From Gammaproteobacteria bacterium (GTDB lineage Bacteria; Pseudomonadota; Gammaproteobacteria; Pseudomonadales; Azotimanducaceae): a DNA stretch of 64,000 nt. The translations under genes were made by a program, and so were the position numbers. The stretch lies in contig VXYL01000091.1 in assembly GCA_009846005.1 (NCBI GenBank), positions 34,254-98,253 of the forward strand, written 5' to 3'. The notes beneath the pieces were generated by a model. That model worked only from the letters and a program-made list of their open reading frames with translations. It searched no databases and was not told the DNA's origin. Shown piece after piece: positions 19,305-27,094 of the stretch. How positions within the stretch are numbered: position 1 is the stretch's first letter; each line of letters opens with the position of its first letter.

Positions 19305-20035
19305 TGTCGCATGGCTCGGTCATCAACGGCGCAACCGCCGCGGGGCGCACCCGATCCGTCAAGACGGTTGCGAGTCGAGCCGGGTTCACCCTGATGGAGA
19401 TGATGACGGCGCTGGCGGTGTTCGGTGTCATTGGGCTGATGGCGACGCAGATTCTCGCGGGCACGATCCGTCTCGGGGAGACGACGCGCGACCGGGGCGA
19501 AGCGCTCTCGGATGTGCAACGCGCCATGGAGATCATCGCTCGCGACATCACGCAGTTGACGCGGCGTACGGTGAAGGACGAACTCGGCGAGTCAACGAGT
19601 CCGGTGACCATGTCCGGGACGAGCCTCCTGGAACTGACGCGCCTGGGGTGGCAAAACCCCCTTGGGAAGCCGCGCAGCGAACTCCAGCGCGTCGCCTACG
19701 CGCACAGGGACGACACCCTGATTCGCCTGTTCTGGCCGGTCCTGGATCGCGCACCGGGGTCCGAGCCGATCGCCCAGATTCTGCTAAAGGGTGTTGCGGA
19801 GGCAAGCTTCACCGCCCACGACGACCAAGGCGAGCAGCACGGCTTCTGGCCCCTGGTCGCGGCGGAGGACGAGGTGGCGCCGAAACTTGCCGCAATCGCC
19901 ATGGCGCTGCGACTCGAACGGCATGGCCACATCGAACGCCTATGGCTGGTACCGTCCGGGCCAGTGCCAGTGCCCGATGCCGGGCCGGGCATACCCGATG
20001 GCCGCGACGTCGAACCCGGCCGGGTCCGATCATGA
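19304..20035 (+). CDS. gspJ: Minor pseudopilin GspJ
   Basis: A 243-aa tip pseudopilin. The chosen ATG at 19304 shares one base with the gspI stop (TGATG). The prepilin site is SRAG/FTLMEMMTALAVFGVIGL with Glu at +5 (E32). QRAMEIIARDITQLTRRTV is the typical GspJ helix and beta region. The C-terminal end is Pro/Gly-rich. It overlaps gspK by 4 bases, suggesting translational coupling through the tip-complex genes I-J-K. Confidence 0.92.
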   Translation: MSHGSVINGATAAGRTRSVKTVASRAGFTLMEMMTALAVFGVIGLMATQILAGTIRLGETTRDRGEALSDVQRAMEIIARDITQLTRRTVKDELGESTSPVTMSGTSLLELTRLGWQNPLGKPRSELQRVAYAHRDDTLIRLFWPVLDRAPGSEPIAQILLKGVAEASFTAHDDQGEQHGFWPLVAAEDEVAPKLAAIAMALRLERHGHIERLWLVPSGPVPVPDAGPGIPDGRDVEPGRVRS

Positions 20036-21009
20036 TGGCTGACCGTCAACGTCGTCGAGGCCCGCGCGGGCTGGCGCTGGTGAGTGTCCTGCTGATCGTG
20101 GCCGTCACAACCGCACTGGCCTACGAGATCGCCAACCGGCATGCGTTCGGGGTCGCGGTCAGCCGTCAGACGCTGGCTGGCTCGCAGGCCCGCGAGTACG
20201 CCCTCGCAGGCGAGCAGTACGTGCGACAACTGCTCTATGCCGATTGGGAGGACGAGGGGACGCGGTCCAAGGACACGTTGCTCGAAGACTGGGCAACAAC
20301 AGGAGCTCTCGAGGTCGATGACGGCGAGATCGAAATACGTGTCGCGGATCTCTCGTCGCGGTTCAACCTGAACAGCGTGGTTGGTGGCGAGGGTCCCCAA
20401 AATACGGCGCGACTCAAACGGTTGTTCACGCACTTGGAGTTGGATCCCGGCACGGTGGACGCGTGGGTCGATTGGATCGATGGGGACCAGGAGGTGCAAC
20501 CCTACGGGGCCGAGGACGCGGACTACCTACTGCGCGAACCGCCGCATCGGGCGGCCGACCAACCCGCCGTCGACCGATCGGAACTTCGCCTCGCCGTACC
20601 GTTCGAGTCGCGTGATGACTATGCTCGCCTGGAACCCCATGTCACGGTTCTGCCCACGGACCGGTTGGCAATCAATGTCAATACCGTCAGCGACGCTGTG
20701 CTCGCGAGCCTGGCACCGAACTTCCCGGCCGCCGACGCTCAACTGCTGGTTGAACAAGTACGCGACTTCGACGACGTGGAAGGCGTCATCGCCAGCTACG
20801 CACCGCTCGGCGCAAGCGCTGCCGCGCTCAGGGTGGGCAGCGAGTTCTTCGAGGTACAGGTAAAGGCGCACCATGGGGTCACGCGGTCGGAGCTTACATC
20901 GATTCTGCACCGCGACTCCGAAAACGGGATGCTGACGGTGGTGTCGCGGACGTTCGGGCGGCGGTTCGAGTCCGCCGCCGACGGGGCCGCTGCGGGTACG
21001 GAGTCATAG
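20032..21009 (+). CDS. gspK: Pseudopilus tip protein GspK
   Basis: A 325-aa protein starting at ATG 20032 (a second ATG follows directly). The leader MMADRQRRRGPRG precedes LALVSVLLIVAVTTALAYEI. As usual for GspK, the +5 position is not Glu. ADLSSRFNLNSV and WVDWIDGDQEVQPYGAEDADYL are GspK signatures; the Asp-rich segment is the likely calcium site. The same frame is open upstream to 19237, but that part is antisense-like low-complexity sequence inside gspI/gspJ. Confidence 0.93.
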   Translation: MMADRQRRRGPRGLALVSVLLIVAVTTALAYEIANRHAFGVAVSRQTLAGSQAREYALAGEQYVRQLLYADWEDEGTRSKDTLLEDWATTGALEVDDGEIEIRVADLSSRFNLNSVVGGEGPQNTARLKRLFTHLELDPGTVDAWVDWIDGDQEVQPYGAEDADYLLREPPHRAADQPAVDRSELRLAVPFESRDDYARLEPHVTVLPTDRLAINVNTVSDAVLASLAPNFPAADAQLLVEQVRDFDDVEGVIASYAPLGASAAALRVGSEFFEVQVKAHHGVTRSELTSILHRDSENGMLTVVSRTFGRRFESAADGAAAGTES

Positions 21010-21013
21010 CGGT

Positions 21014-22261
21014 ATGCGTTTGTACGTGCGGATCAGGACGCCGGTCGTGCGCACGGAGGAGGGCATCGACGCCGCCGTCGACTACCTCGTTCGCGACGAG
21101 GACGGGATGACCGAAGCGGCAGGGCGGACCGATGCCCGGGGCCTCGCCCAAATCGTGGGGACCCTCGGGCCGTGGGCGGAGGATCCGGCAAAGGTGGTGA
21201 TCCTGGTGCCCGTGAGCGACGTCCTGTCGGCCAGTTGCGAGGTTCCCGGCCGCAGTGCCTCCCAAATGCGGCGGGCAGTGCCCTATGCCGTCGAAGAGTT
21301 CGTTGCGGATGACATCGACACGATGCAGGTGGCCTGTGCGGAGGTGGTGCGCAACGAGCCGGTCCGTTGCCTGGTCGCACCGCGCAGCAGCGTCGAGGAT
21401 TGGTTGGCGCTATTGGCCGAAGCTGGCATCGAGCCGGGTTTCATGACCGCTGATGCCATGGCCCTCGTGGACCACGGTAGCGTCATCAGCGTGCTATTCG
21501 AGGACGACCACGCGCTGGTCCGCGCATCGGAACAGATGGCGTCGGTTGACCTGCCCAACCTCGGCGAAGTGATCGATGGCGTTGCCGACGCGATCATGGA
21601 TCCGGGCGATCGGCCCGTGCTTCGATTGATCAACGGAACGCTAGGCGATCTGCCCGGATTGCGGATCGACCGCTTCGAGGTCGAGGAAGTGCCCGTCGAG
21701 ACATCGGTACTCGGGTTTCTCGCCGGCGAATCCGACGGCCAAGCGGTCAACCTGTTGCAGGGCGACTATGCGGTTCGGCGGCGCCCGACGGGCGCCTGGT
21801 CCCGTTGGCGACCCGTGGCCGCGGCGGCGGGTGTCTGGCTGGCGGTCGGTTTGGCCGCGCTGGCAGCGCAAGGGTTTTGGGCCGACTACCAGGCGAACCG
21901 GTTCCGCGAACAGGCCGTCGACCTCTACCGGTCGCTCTACGGTGTCGACCGCGTCGCCGGGAACCCGGCTGCACGTATGCGGCGGTTACTCGGCCAGACC
22001 ACCGGCACCGACGAGAGTTTCCATGGCCTGGTCGGCCAACTCGGGATGGGCCTCTCGGACATTTCGGGTCAATACGAATTGCGGGGCGTGACCTATTCGC
22101 CGCGTCGGGGTCTCGATGCGGACCTGTTGGTGGCCGACGACGGGGTACTGGAGCGACTCGGCGCGTCGCTTAGGCGCCAGGGGTTGGACATGGAAGTCAT
22201 CTCGACGGACTCGGCGCAGTCCGGCGCGAGGATCGGGGCGCGACTGCGCGTCTCAGGCTGA
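21014..22261 (+). CDS. gspL: Type II secretion protein GspL
   Basis: A 415-aa bitopic inner-membrane protein. The N-terminal cytoplasmic part resembles the actin-like GspL domain (VILVPVSDVLSASCEVPGRS, AVPYAVEEFVADDIDTMQVA). It is followed by a membrane helix near residue 275 (AAAAGVWLAVGLAALAAQGF) and a periplasmic ferredoxin-like domain at the C-terminus. GspL recruits GspE to the membrane and pairs with GspM. It starts 4 bases after gspK and is followed 5 bases later by gspM. Confidence 0.92.
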   Translation: MRLYVRIRTPVVRTEEGIDAAVDYLVRDEDGMTEAAGRTDARGLAQIVGTLGPWAEDPAKVVILVPVSDVLSASCEVPGRSASQMRRAVPYAVEEFVADDIDTMQVACAEVVRNEPVRCLVAPRSSVEDWLALLAEAGIEPGFMTADAMALVDHGSVISVLFEDDHALVRASEQMASVDLPNLGEVIDGVADAIMDPGDRPVLRLINGTLGDLPGLRIDRFEVEEVPVETSVLGFLAGESDGQAVNLLQGDYAVRRRPTGAWSRWRPVAAAAGVWLAVGLAALAAQGFWADYQANRFREQAVDLYRSLYGVDRVAGNPAARMRRLLGQTTGTDESFHGLVGQLGMGLSDISGQYELRGVTYSPRRGLDADLLVADDGVLERLGASLRRQGLDMEVISTDSAQSGARIGARLRVSG

Positions 22262-22266
22262 CTGCA

Positions 22267-22758
22267 ATGGCCGTGTTCGAGTCCATCAATACTGCCTGGG
22301 GCCGATCCGGCCTACGGCGGCGCTACGAGTCGCTAGCCGCGCGCGAACGCCTGCTGGTGCGGATTTGTCTCGGGCTGCTTCTCGGGCTGGCTCTCTATGC
22401 AACCATCGACGCGTTGCTCGGGTTCCGCGGCGAAGCCGTCACCCGCTACTTGAACGAGCAACGCGACCTGGAATGGATGAAACGCAACCAGCACCGGGTT
22501 TCCCGGGGCGACAACGCGGGGGGCACCGGCGAGTTGCTCTCGACGGTGGTCAACAGTACGGCCGCTCAGGTCGGTTTTCGGCCACGACGCACGCAAACCG
22601 AAACCGACGGTGTCAGTGCGCGGATCGAAGCCGAACAGTTCGAGATGGTGTTGCGCTGGGCGTACGCGCTGGAGACGCGTCACGGCGTCGAGGTTACACG
22701 GGCGGATATTGACCTCAACGAGGCGGGCAGGGTCGACGCCCGCTTCAGCCTACGTTGA
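22267..22758 (+). CDS. gspM: Type II secretion protein GspM
   Basis: A 163-aa bitopic protein: a short cytoplasmic N-terminus (RYESLAARERLLVRICLG), a membrane helix (LLLGLALYATIDALLGF) and a periplasmic ferredoxin-like domain ending LNEAGRVDARFSLR. It partners GspL in the assembly platform. It is the last gene of the operon. gspN is not found after it; instead the dif site begins 22 bases past the stop. No gspC or gspD occurs anywhere in the window. Confidence 0.88.
   Translation: MAVFESINTAWGRSGLRRRYESLAARERLLVRICLGLLLGLALYATIDALLGFRGEAVTRYLNEQRDLEWMKRNQHRVSRGDNAGGTGELLSTVVNSTAAQVGFRPRRTQTETDGVSARIEAEQFEMVLRWAYALETRHGVEVTRADIDLNEAGRVDARFSLR
22725..22732 (+). other. KOPS-like octamer (GGGCAGGG) pointing to dif
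   Basis: GGGCAGGG matches the FtsK-orienting polar sequence GGGNAGGG and lies 48 bases left of dif on the plus strand, so it points at dif. It is within gspM. Others seen left of dif on the plus strand: 1341-1348, 2395-2402 and 9022-9029. Motif identity is exact, but its use by FtsK here is inferred. Confidence 0.5.
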
Positions 22759-22779
22759 GCCGCCGGATGCTCGGGCGTA

Positions 22780-22807
22780 ATTTAACATAATATACATTAT
22801 GCGAAGT
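22780..22807 (-). other. Chromosomal dif site (XerCD recombination site)
   Basis: The 28-base site reads, on the plus strand, ATTTAACATAA (XerD arm, 22780-22790), TATACA (central region, 22791-22796), TTATGCGAAGT (XerC arm, 22797-22807). On the minus strand this is the gammaproteobacterial dif consensus in its usual orientation. It differs from E. coli dif only in the outermost 4 bases of the XerC arm. XerC and XerD resolve chromosome dimers here at division under FtsK control. It lies in a short AT-rich patch in otherwise GC-rich DNA between gspM and the acyl-CoA dehydrogenase gene. It marks this window as the replication terminus region. Confidence 0.95.
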
Positions 22808-22974
22808 TATCGGCCGGCCTGGTGCTTTGCCGGCCCGAGTCAGGAATCGCGTACTCTCCGCGACCTCCTCCTGTAGCAAAGGAATGTTCTACAACCAACG
22901 GAAATGGAAGGAAAAACCTTGTCCTGCGCGCGACGTTGACGCGCCCGCGACAGACACCCGCGGGCTGGCGAGAT

Positions 22975-22989
22975 GGGACAGGTCCCCTA
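22975..22989 (-). repeat. REP-like palindrome overlapping a stop codon
   Basis: On the plus strand GGGAC-AG-GTCCC (22975-22986) forms a short inverted repeat directly abutting the TAG stop of the acyl-CoA dehydrogenase gene. On the coding strand it reads CGTAGGGGAC followed by the hairpin. The same arrangement occurs at 52896-52919. The head GTAGGGG resembles REP elements mobilised by RAYT transposases. The hairpin may also terminate transcription or protect the 3' end. Confidence 0.4.
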
Positions 22990-24591
22990 CGTGAGCAACG
23001 CCTTGCCGACGACCTTGAGGGCGAGGGTCTCTTCCGTTCCCTCGAAGATCGACAGCACCCGGGCGTCCACGAAATACCGGCTTACGTCGGTTTCCTCGGC
23101 GTACCCCATGCCGCCGTGGATCTGCATGGCCTCCCGCGTGATCCATTCCGCGGCCTTGCAGGCGATGAGCTTCACCAGGCTTGCCTCCAACTGGCCGTTG
23201 CCCGCGTCCATGGTCCTTGCTACCGCGTACGAGAATTGCCGGCAGGCAGTTATCGTTGCCGCCATCCGGGCCAGTTTCTGCAGGGTCAGCGGGTAGTCAG
23301 CGACGGGGCGGTCGAACACCAGACGCTGCTCGGCGTACTCGAGCGCCCGGTCGAACGCCGCCCGCATCAACCCGCAAGCCCGGGCGGCCGTCTGCAGCCG
23401 CCCGCCCGCGAATCCGCTCATCGTGTAGTAGAACCCCCGACCGCGACCTTCGGCCTCGCCCACCAGCGCGTGTGCGGGAACGACGAAACCGTCGAAGAAC
23501 AGTTCGAAGGAGTGCATGCCCCTGTAGCCGATCGTGGGGATGGCACGACCGGTCAAGCGACCGCCCATGGGACTGTCGACGCTGAACGACTGGGCGCGGC
23601 TCGGGGGCTTTTCGACGACGAAGAGGGACAGGCCCCGGTGTGGCGGCGAGGCGTCCGGTTCGGTTCGTGCCAATACCAGGATGGCGCCGGCCCTGCCCGC
23701 GAAGGTGCACCAGGTCTTGCCGCCGTTCAGGGTCCACGCCCACTGGCCGTCGACCTCGATGGGTGACGCCCGTAGTGCAACGGTTGCGACGTCCGAACCC
23801 GTACCGGGCTCGGTGACCGAGATTGCGACCAGCGGTTCGCCGGCGGCTATCCCGGGCAACCAGCGTGCCTTCTGGGCGTCGGTTCCGCCGTCTAGTACGG
23901 CGCGTGCCATGATCTCGGGCCGGGTGATTAGACTTCCCGCGGCGCCCAGCGATCCCAGGGACAGTTCCTCGGTCACGACCACCATGCCCAGGCTGTCCTC
24001 GTGGTCGTCGGGCTTCAGGCCGCCGTAACGGGCGGGTACCGACAGACCGAAACACCCGAGTTCCCGCAGGCCATCGATGATGACGTCGGGGATCATCTGA
24101 TCTCGGCGGTGGATATCCTCGGCCAATGGAACGACTCTGTCCGCTGCGAATTGGCGGAACGTGTCCCGAATCAACGCCTTTTCGTCACCTAGGTGGTCAA
24201 CCGGTGGCCTGCCTTGGCGCCGCCGGATGGTCTCGCCAATTGCCACGAGGTTGGATGGAGCGAGATGTTCCTCGATGAACTGACGTGATCCGCCGTCGAA
24301 GTCCCCGGGGCGCAGGCCGAATGCGGATGGCCTCGTCTGCAATCGACCGCGCACCGCAGCGAGCGCGTCGGCCGTGAACAGGTTTGCCAACGAACGTTTG
24401 AATGGAGCCTCGTCGGAAGGCGCGGGATGATCGGCATAGTCGAGCGCGGCGTGTGCGGCGTGGAGTTCGGCCGTCGACAGGGCGAGGTCGTAGACCTCCA
24501 TCTGGACCTCGTCCACGTCCCGGCCGGCGAGATGCGCCCTCCCCCGCTTGATCAACGCCGAGGTCTCCTCAATGGCTTGTCGTGCGTCCAC
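22987..24591 (-). CDS. Acyl-CoA dehydrogenase, (2S)-methylsuccinyl-CoA dehydrogenase-like
   Basis: A 534-aa flavoprotein. About 140 N-terminal residues (helical, AELHAAHAALDYADHP) precede a full acyl-CoA dehydrogenase core: VTEPGTGSDVATVALRA (FAD site), TLNGGKTWCTFAGRA, MQIHGGMGYAEETDVSRYF and ARVLSIFEGTEETLALKV. The Glu of FEGTEE is at the catalytic-base position. This length and the N-terminal extension, plus ARVLSIFEG.EETLALKV, resemble Mcd of the ethylmalonyl-CoA pathway more than ordinary 380-aa acyl-CoA dehydrogenases. Electrons would go to ETF/ETF-QO (9-14 kb). No crotonyl-CoA carboxylase/reductase is in the window, so the pathway assignment is an inference. Confidence 0.75.
   Translation of the reverse strand: MDARQAIEETSALIKRGRAHLAGRDVDEVQMEVYDLALSTAELHAAHAALDYADHPAPSDEAPFKRSLANLFTADALAAVRGRLQTRPSAFGLRPGDFDGGSRQFIEEHLAPSNLVAIGETIRRRQGRPPVDHLGDEKALIRDTFRQFAADRVVPLAEDIHRRDQMIPDVIIDGLRELGCFGLSVPARYGGLKPDDHEDSLGMVVVTEELSLGSLGAAGSLITRPEIMARAVLDGGTDAQKARWLPGIAAGEPLVAISVTEPGTGSDVATVALRASPIEVDGQWAWTLNGGKTWCTFAGRAGAILVLARTEPDASPPHRGLSLFVVEKPPSRAQSFSVDSPMGGRLTGRAIPTIGYRGMHSFELFFDGFVVPAHALVGEAEGRGRGFYYTMSGFAGGRLQTAARACGLMRAAFDRALEYAEQRLVFDRPVADYPLTLQKLARMAATITACRQFSYAVARTMDAGNGQLEASLVKLIACKAAEWITREAMQIHGGMGYAEETDVSRYFVDARVLSIFEGTEETLALKVVGKALLT
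23691..23698 (-). other. KOPS-like octamer (GGGCAGGG) pointing to dif
   Basis: The minus strand reads GGGCAGGG (plus strand CCCTGCCC), pointing left towards dif about 0.9 kb away. Further minus-strand copies to the right of dif are at 27484-27491 (GGGTAGGG), 31545-31552 and 46489-46496. With the left-hand copies this gives the polarity flip expected at dif. Confidence 0.45.
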
Positions 24592-24760
24592 TGGTCCAAA
24601 TCGCGGTGCGACGGCTAGATTCTATCGGACGCCAGTCGCCGCGACGGGCCTCCGCGCGCCTTGGGCGCGGCGTCTGGCCTTGTCCGCTATTAGGTGGGTA
24701 TTTCTTATGCTGTAATGATCCTATTGGTTCCCGCTCCGTCCATACCGGAGGAACTGCGCA

Positions 24761-25675
24761 ATGGAAGTTGTCACAACCGGGCTCCTATTCCCCGAAGGAC
24801 CCGTCGCCATGCCCGACGGATCCGTTCTCGTGGTCGAGATCGCCCGCGGCACGCTGTCAAGGGTGCTGCCGGACGGCCGCGTCGAAGTCGTTGCGGAACC
24901 GGGCGGTGGTCCCAACGGTGCGGCGATCGGACCCGACGGCAAATGCTACATCTGCAACAACGGCGGTTTCGAATGGACCGAACGCCGCGGGCGGATCTAC
25001 CCCGGCGACCAGGCGAACGACTACCGCACGGGCCGAATCGAACGGATCGACCTCGACACCGGTGCCGTCGAGGTGCTCTACGAGGCCGCCGGCGGCGTGC
25101 GTCTGCGGGGTCCCAACGACCTCGTCTTCGACGCCAGCGGCGGGTTCTGGTTCACGGATCACGGCAAGACCCGGCCGCGCCAAAGGGATCGAACCGGCGT
25201 GTTCTATGCGAAGGCCGACGGGACGTCCATCGAGGAGGTCATATTCCCGTTGGAGGCCCCGAACGGCATTGGCCTCTCGCCCGCCGAGGACGAACTCTAC
25301 GTCGCCGAAACGCCCACGGGGCGGCTCTGGGCATTTCCGCTGGCGGCGCCAGGCCGGTTGTTGGGCGAACGGGCGGACCGGCCCGACGGCGGTCGCCTAG
25401 TGCGCGGTCGAGAAGGCTATTTCCTGTTCGACTCCTTGGCGGTGGATGCCGCAGGGAACGTATGCGTGGCCACCATCATCGACGGCGGCATTACGGTGCT
25501 ATCCCCGACGGGTCGCCAGCCGGGATTCGTGCCGATGCCGGACCGGATCACGACGAACATCTGCTTCGGCGGCGAGGGCCTTCGCACGGCCTATGTGACC
25601 CTCTCCTCCACCGGTCAACTGGTTTCGATTCCGTGGGAGACGCCGGGTTTGCCCTTGAATTTCCTGAACAAATAG
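24761..25675 (+). CDS. SMP-30/gluconolactonase-family protein
   Basis: A 304-aa six-bladed beta-propeller enzyme starting MEVVTTGLLFPEGPVAMPDG. Conserved metal-site elements are FPEGPV (Glu), GPNDLVFDASGGFWFTD (Asn/Asp), PNGIGLSPAEDELYVAET and FDSLAVDAAGNVCVATI. Family members are divalent-metal lactonases or esterases acting on sugar or other lactones; the actual substrate is unknown. No signal peptide is visible. It lies 4 bases before a TctC-like gene and so is probably the first gene of that transport operon, which hints that it opens a lactone related to the transported acid. Confidence 0.87.
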   Translation: MEVVTTGLLFPEGPVAMPDGSVLVVEIARGTLSRVLPDGRVEVVAEPGGGPNGAAIGPDGKCYICNNGGFEWTERRGRIYPGDQANDYRTGRIERIDLDTGAVEVLYEAAGGVRLRGPNDLVFDASGGFWFTDHGKTRPRQRDRTGVFYAKADGTSIEEVIFPLEAPNGIGLSPAEDELYVAETPTGRLWAFPLAAPGRLLGERADRPDGGRLVRGREGYFLFDSLAVDAAGNVCVATIIDGGITVLSPTGRQPGFVPMPDRITTNICFGGEGLRTAYVTLSSTGQLVSIPWETPGLPLNFLNK

Positions 25676-25679
25676 CGCG

Positions 25680-26648
25680 ATGCCAACGCGAACGTGGATG
25701 CGATTCGCGCCTTGGCTGGCAATCGCGGCCTGCACGGCAACCGCGTCCGAACGACTGCATGTCGTGATACCCGCCGGGCCCGGCGGTGGTCTTGATGGCA
25801 CGGCCCGCGCGGTTGGACGGGCGCTGGTGGAACTCGACCTCGTCGAGCGGGTGTCGTTCGAAAACGTCTCCGGGGGCGGCGGCGGCCGCGCAATGGCCTA
25901 TTTTCTCGACAACGCTGATCGGTTCGAGACGCCGCTCCTGGTGAATTCGACGCCGTTGCTGGTCCGCAGTCTGCAAGGCCTTTTCCCTTACAGTTTCCGG
26001 GACTTGACTCCCGTGGCCGGGGTGGTCGCCGACTATGGCGTATTGGCGGTTCGGGCCGATGATCCGAGAACGACCTGGGAGGCTGTGGCGGCGGAACTCC
26101 GCCGGGATCCGCGCGCCTTCGCCGTGGGCGGCGGCTCAGCACGGGGCAGTCTTGACCACATCGTACTCGCGATGGCGCTCCGCCTCGTGGAGGTCGACCC
26201 TCGGGCGGTGCGCTACCTTCCCTACGACGGTGGCGGCAAGGCCATGCTCGCGTTGCTCGGCGGCGAGGTCGACGTGCTGTCCTCGGGCCTCGGCGAGACC
26301 ATGGCATTCATCGAGGCCGGCGAGGTCAGGGTGTTGGCCGTCACCGCTCCGGAGCGGGTTGGCGCGATCGCCGAAGCGCCCACATTCAAGGAGTTGGGCT
26401 ACCCGCTCGTGTTCGCCAATTGGCGGGGACTGTTCGGGCCTCCGGGGATGCCGGCCGAGACGCTTGCAGGACACCTGCACCGGCTTGCGAATATGAAGGA
26501 ATCAGCGCACTGGCAGGCCACTCTCGAACGCCGCGGCTGGGCCTCGTTGAACGCCGAGGGTGCTTCGTTCGTTGCCCATCTCGAGGCCCAGGAGCGGCAA
26601 CTCAAGGAGGTCATGATCGACATCGGCTTCGTGCGGCCCGACGAGTGA
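25680..26648 (+). CDS. Tripartite tricarboxylate transporter substrate-binding protein (TctC-like)
   Basis: A 322-aa periplasmic binding protein with a signal peptide (MRFAPWLAIAACTATAS). VVIPAGPGGGLDGTARAVGR is the family N-terminal motif. PVAGVVADYGVLAVRADDP, YDGGGKAMLALLGGEVDVLSSG and PTFKELGYPLVFANWRGLFGP further support the TTT/Bug family. Members bind di- and tricarboxylates or other carboxylated molecules with high affinity. It overlaps the TctB-like gene (GTGA). The ligand cannot be told from the sequence. Confidence 0.92.
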   Translation: MPTRTWMRFAPWLAIAACTATASERLHVVIPAGPGGGLDGTARAVGRALVELDLVERVSFENVSGGGGGRAMAYFLDNADRFETPLLVNSTPLLVRSLQGLFPYSFRDLTPVAGVVADYGVLAVRADDPRTTWEAVAAELRRDPRAFAVGGGSARGSLDHIVLAMALRLVEVDPRAVRYLPYDGGGKAMLALLGGEVDVLSSGLGETMAFIEAGEVRVLAVTAPERVGAIAEAPTFKELGYPLVFANWRGLFGPPGMPAETLAGHLHRLANMKESAHWQATLERRGWASLNAEGASFVAHLEAQERQLKEVMIDIGFVRPDE

Positions 26649-27091
26649 CGCGGCTCGCACCGCTATGCCTCGCGGCCTTCGCCGTGACGTACCTCTGGCA
26701 CACCTTCACCATTCCCCTCGACCCCTTCTCGGCGGCGGAAGCGATCAACGCGCGCACCCTGCCCCTGATCTTTGGTGTGGCGTTGTTGGCGGTCTCGCTT
26801 GGGCTCGCGGCCCGGCCGTCGACGCCGGAGGCCGAGGCGGCGGAGATTCCGTTGCAGCGTTGGCGGGTCCTGGCGTGGCACGCGGTCGCGATCATCGGCT
26901 TCGGGGTGTTGATTCCCTGGGCCGGGCTGTGGATTTCCTTGGCCGCGCTGTTGGTTGCCGGCTTGCTCATTGCCGGCGAACGCCGAGCCTGGATACTTGC
27001 AGGAGCGCCGCTCGTCACCGCGGGATTGGCGTGGTTGCTGATCGGTGTCGTGCTCGGTGTCTACATCGATCCCGGACGCTGGTTCTCCTAA
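26645..27091 (+). CDS. Tripartite tricarboxylate transporter small membrane protein (TctB-like)
   Basis: A 148-aa hydrophobic protein starting at GTG 26645, overlapping the TctC stop by 4 bases. Four hydrophobic segments are visible: LAPLCLAAFAVTYLWHTF, LPLIFGVALLAVSLGLAA, HAVAIIGFGVLIPWAGL and the C-terminal AGAPLVTAGLAWLLIGVVLG. This fits TctB. It forms the membrane complex with the large TctA subunit encoded 3 bases downstream. TctB sequences diverge strongly, so the call rests on topology and operon position. Confidence 0.85.
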   Translation: MTRLAPLCLAAFAVTYLWHTFTIPLDPFSAAEAINARTLPLIFGVALLAVSLGLAARPSTPEAEAAEIPLQRWRVLAWHAVAIIGFGVLIPWAGLWISLAALLVAGLLIAGERRAWILAGAPLVTAGLAWLLIGVVLGVYIDPGRWFS

Positions 27092-27094
27092 CCG

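Noticed and set aside
19237..20031. Upstream extension of GspK
   Set aside because: This is an alternate frame inside gspI/gspJ with no GspK features; the prepilin leader begins at 20032.
22780..22807. Resemblance to half of a loxP site (ATTATGCGAAGTTAT)
   Set aside because: The whole 28 bases fit dif far better, with both Xer arms and the correct central spacer; only one arm resembles loxP.
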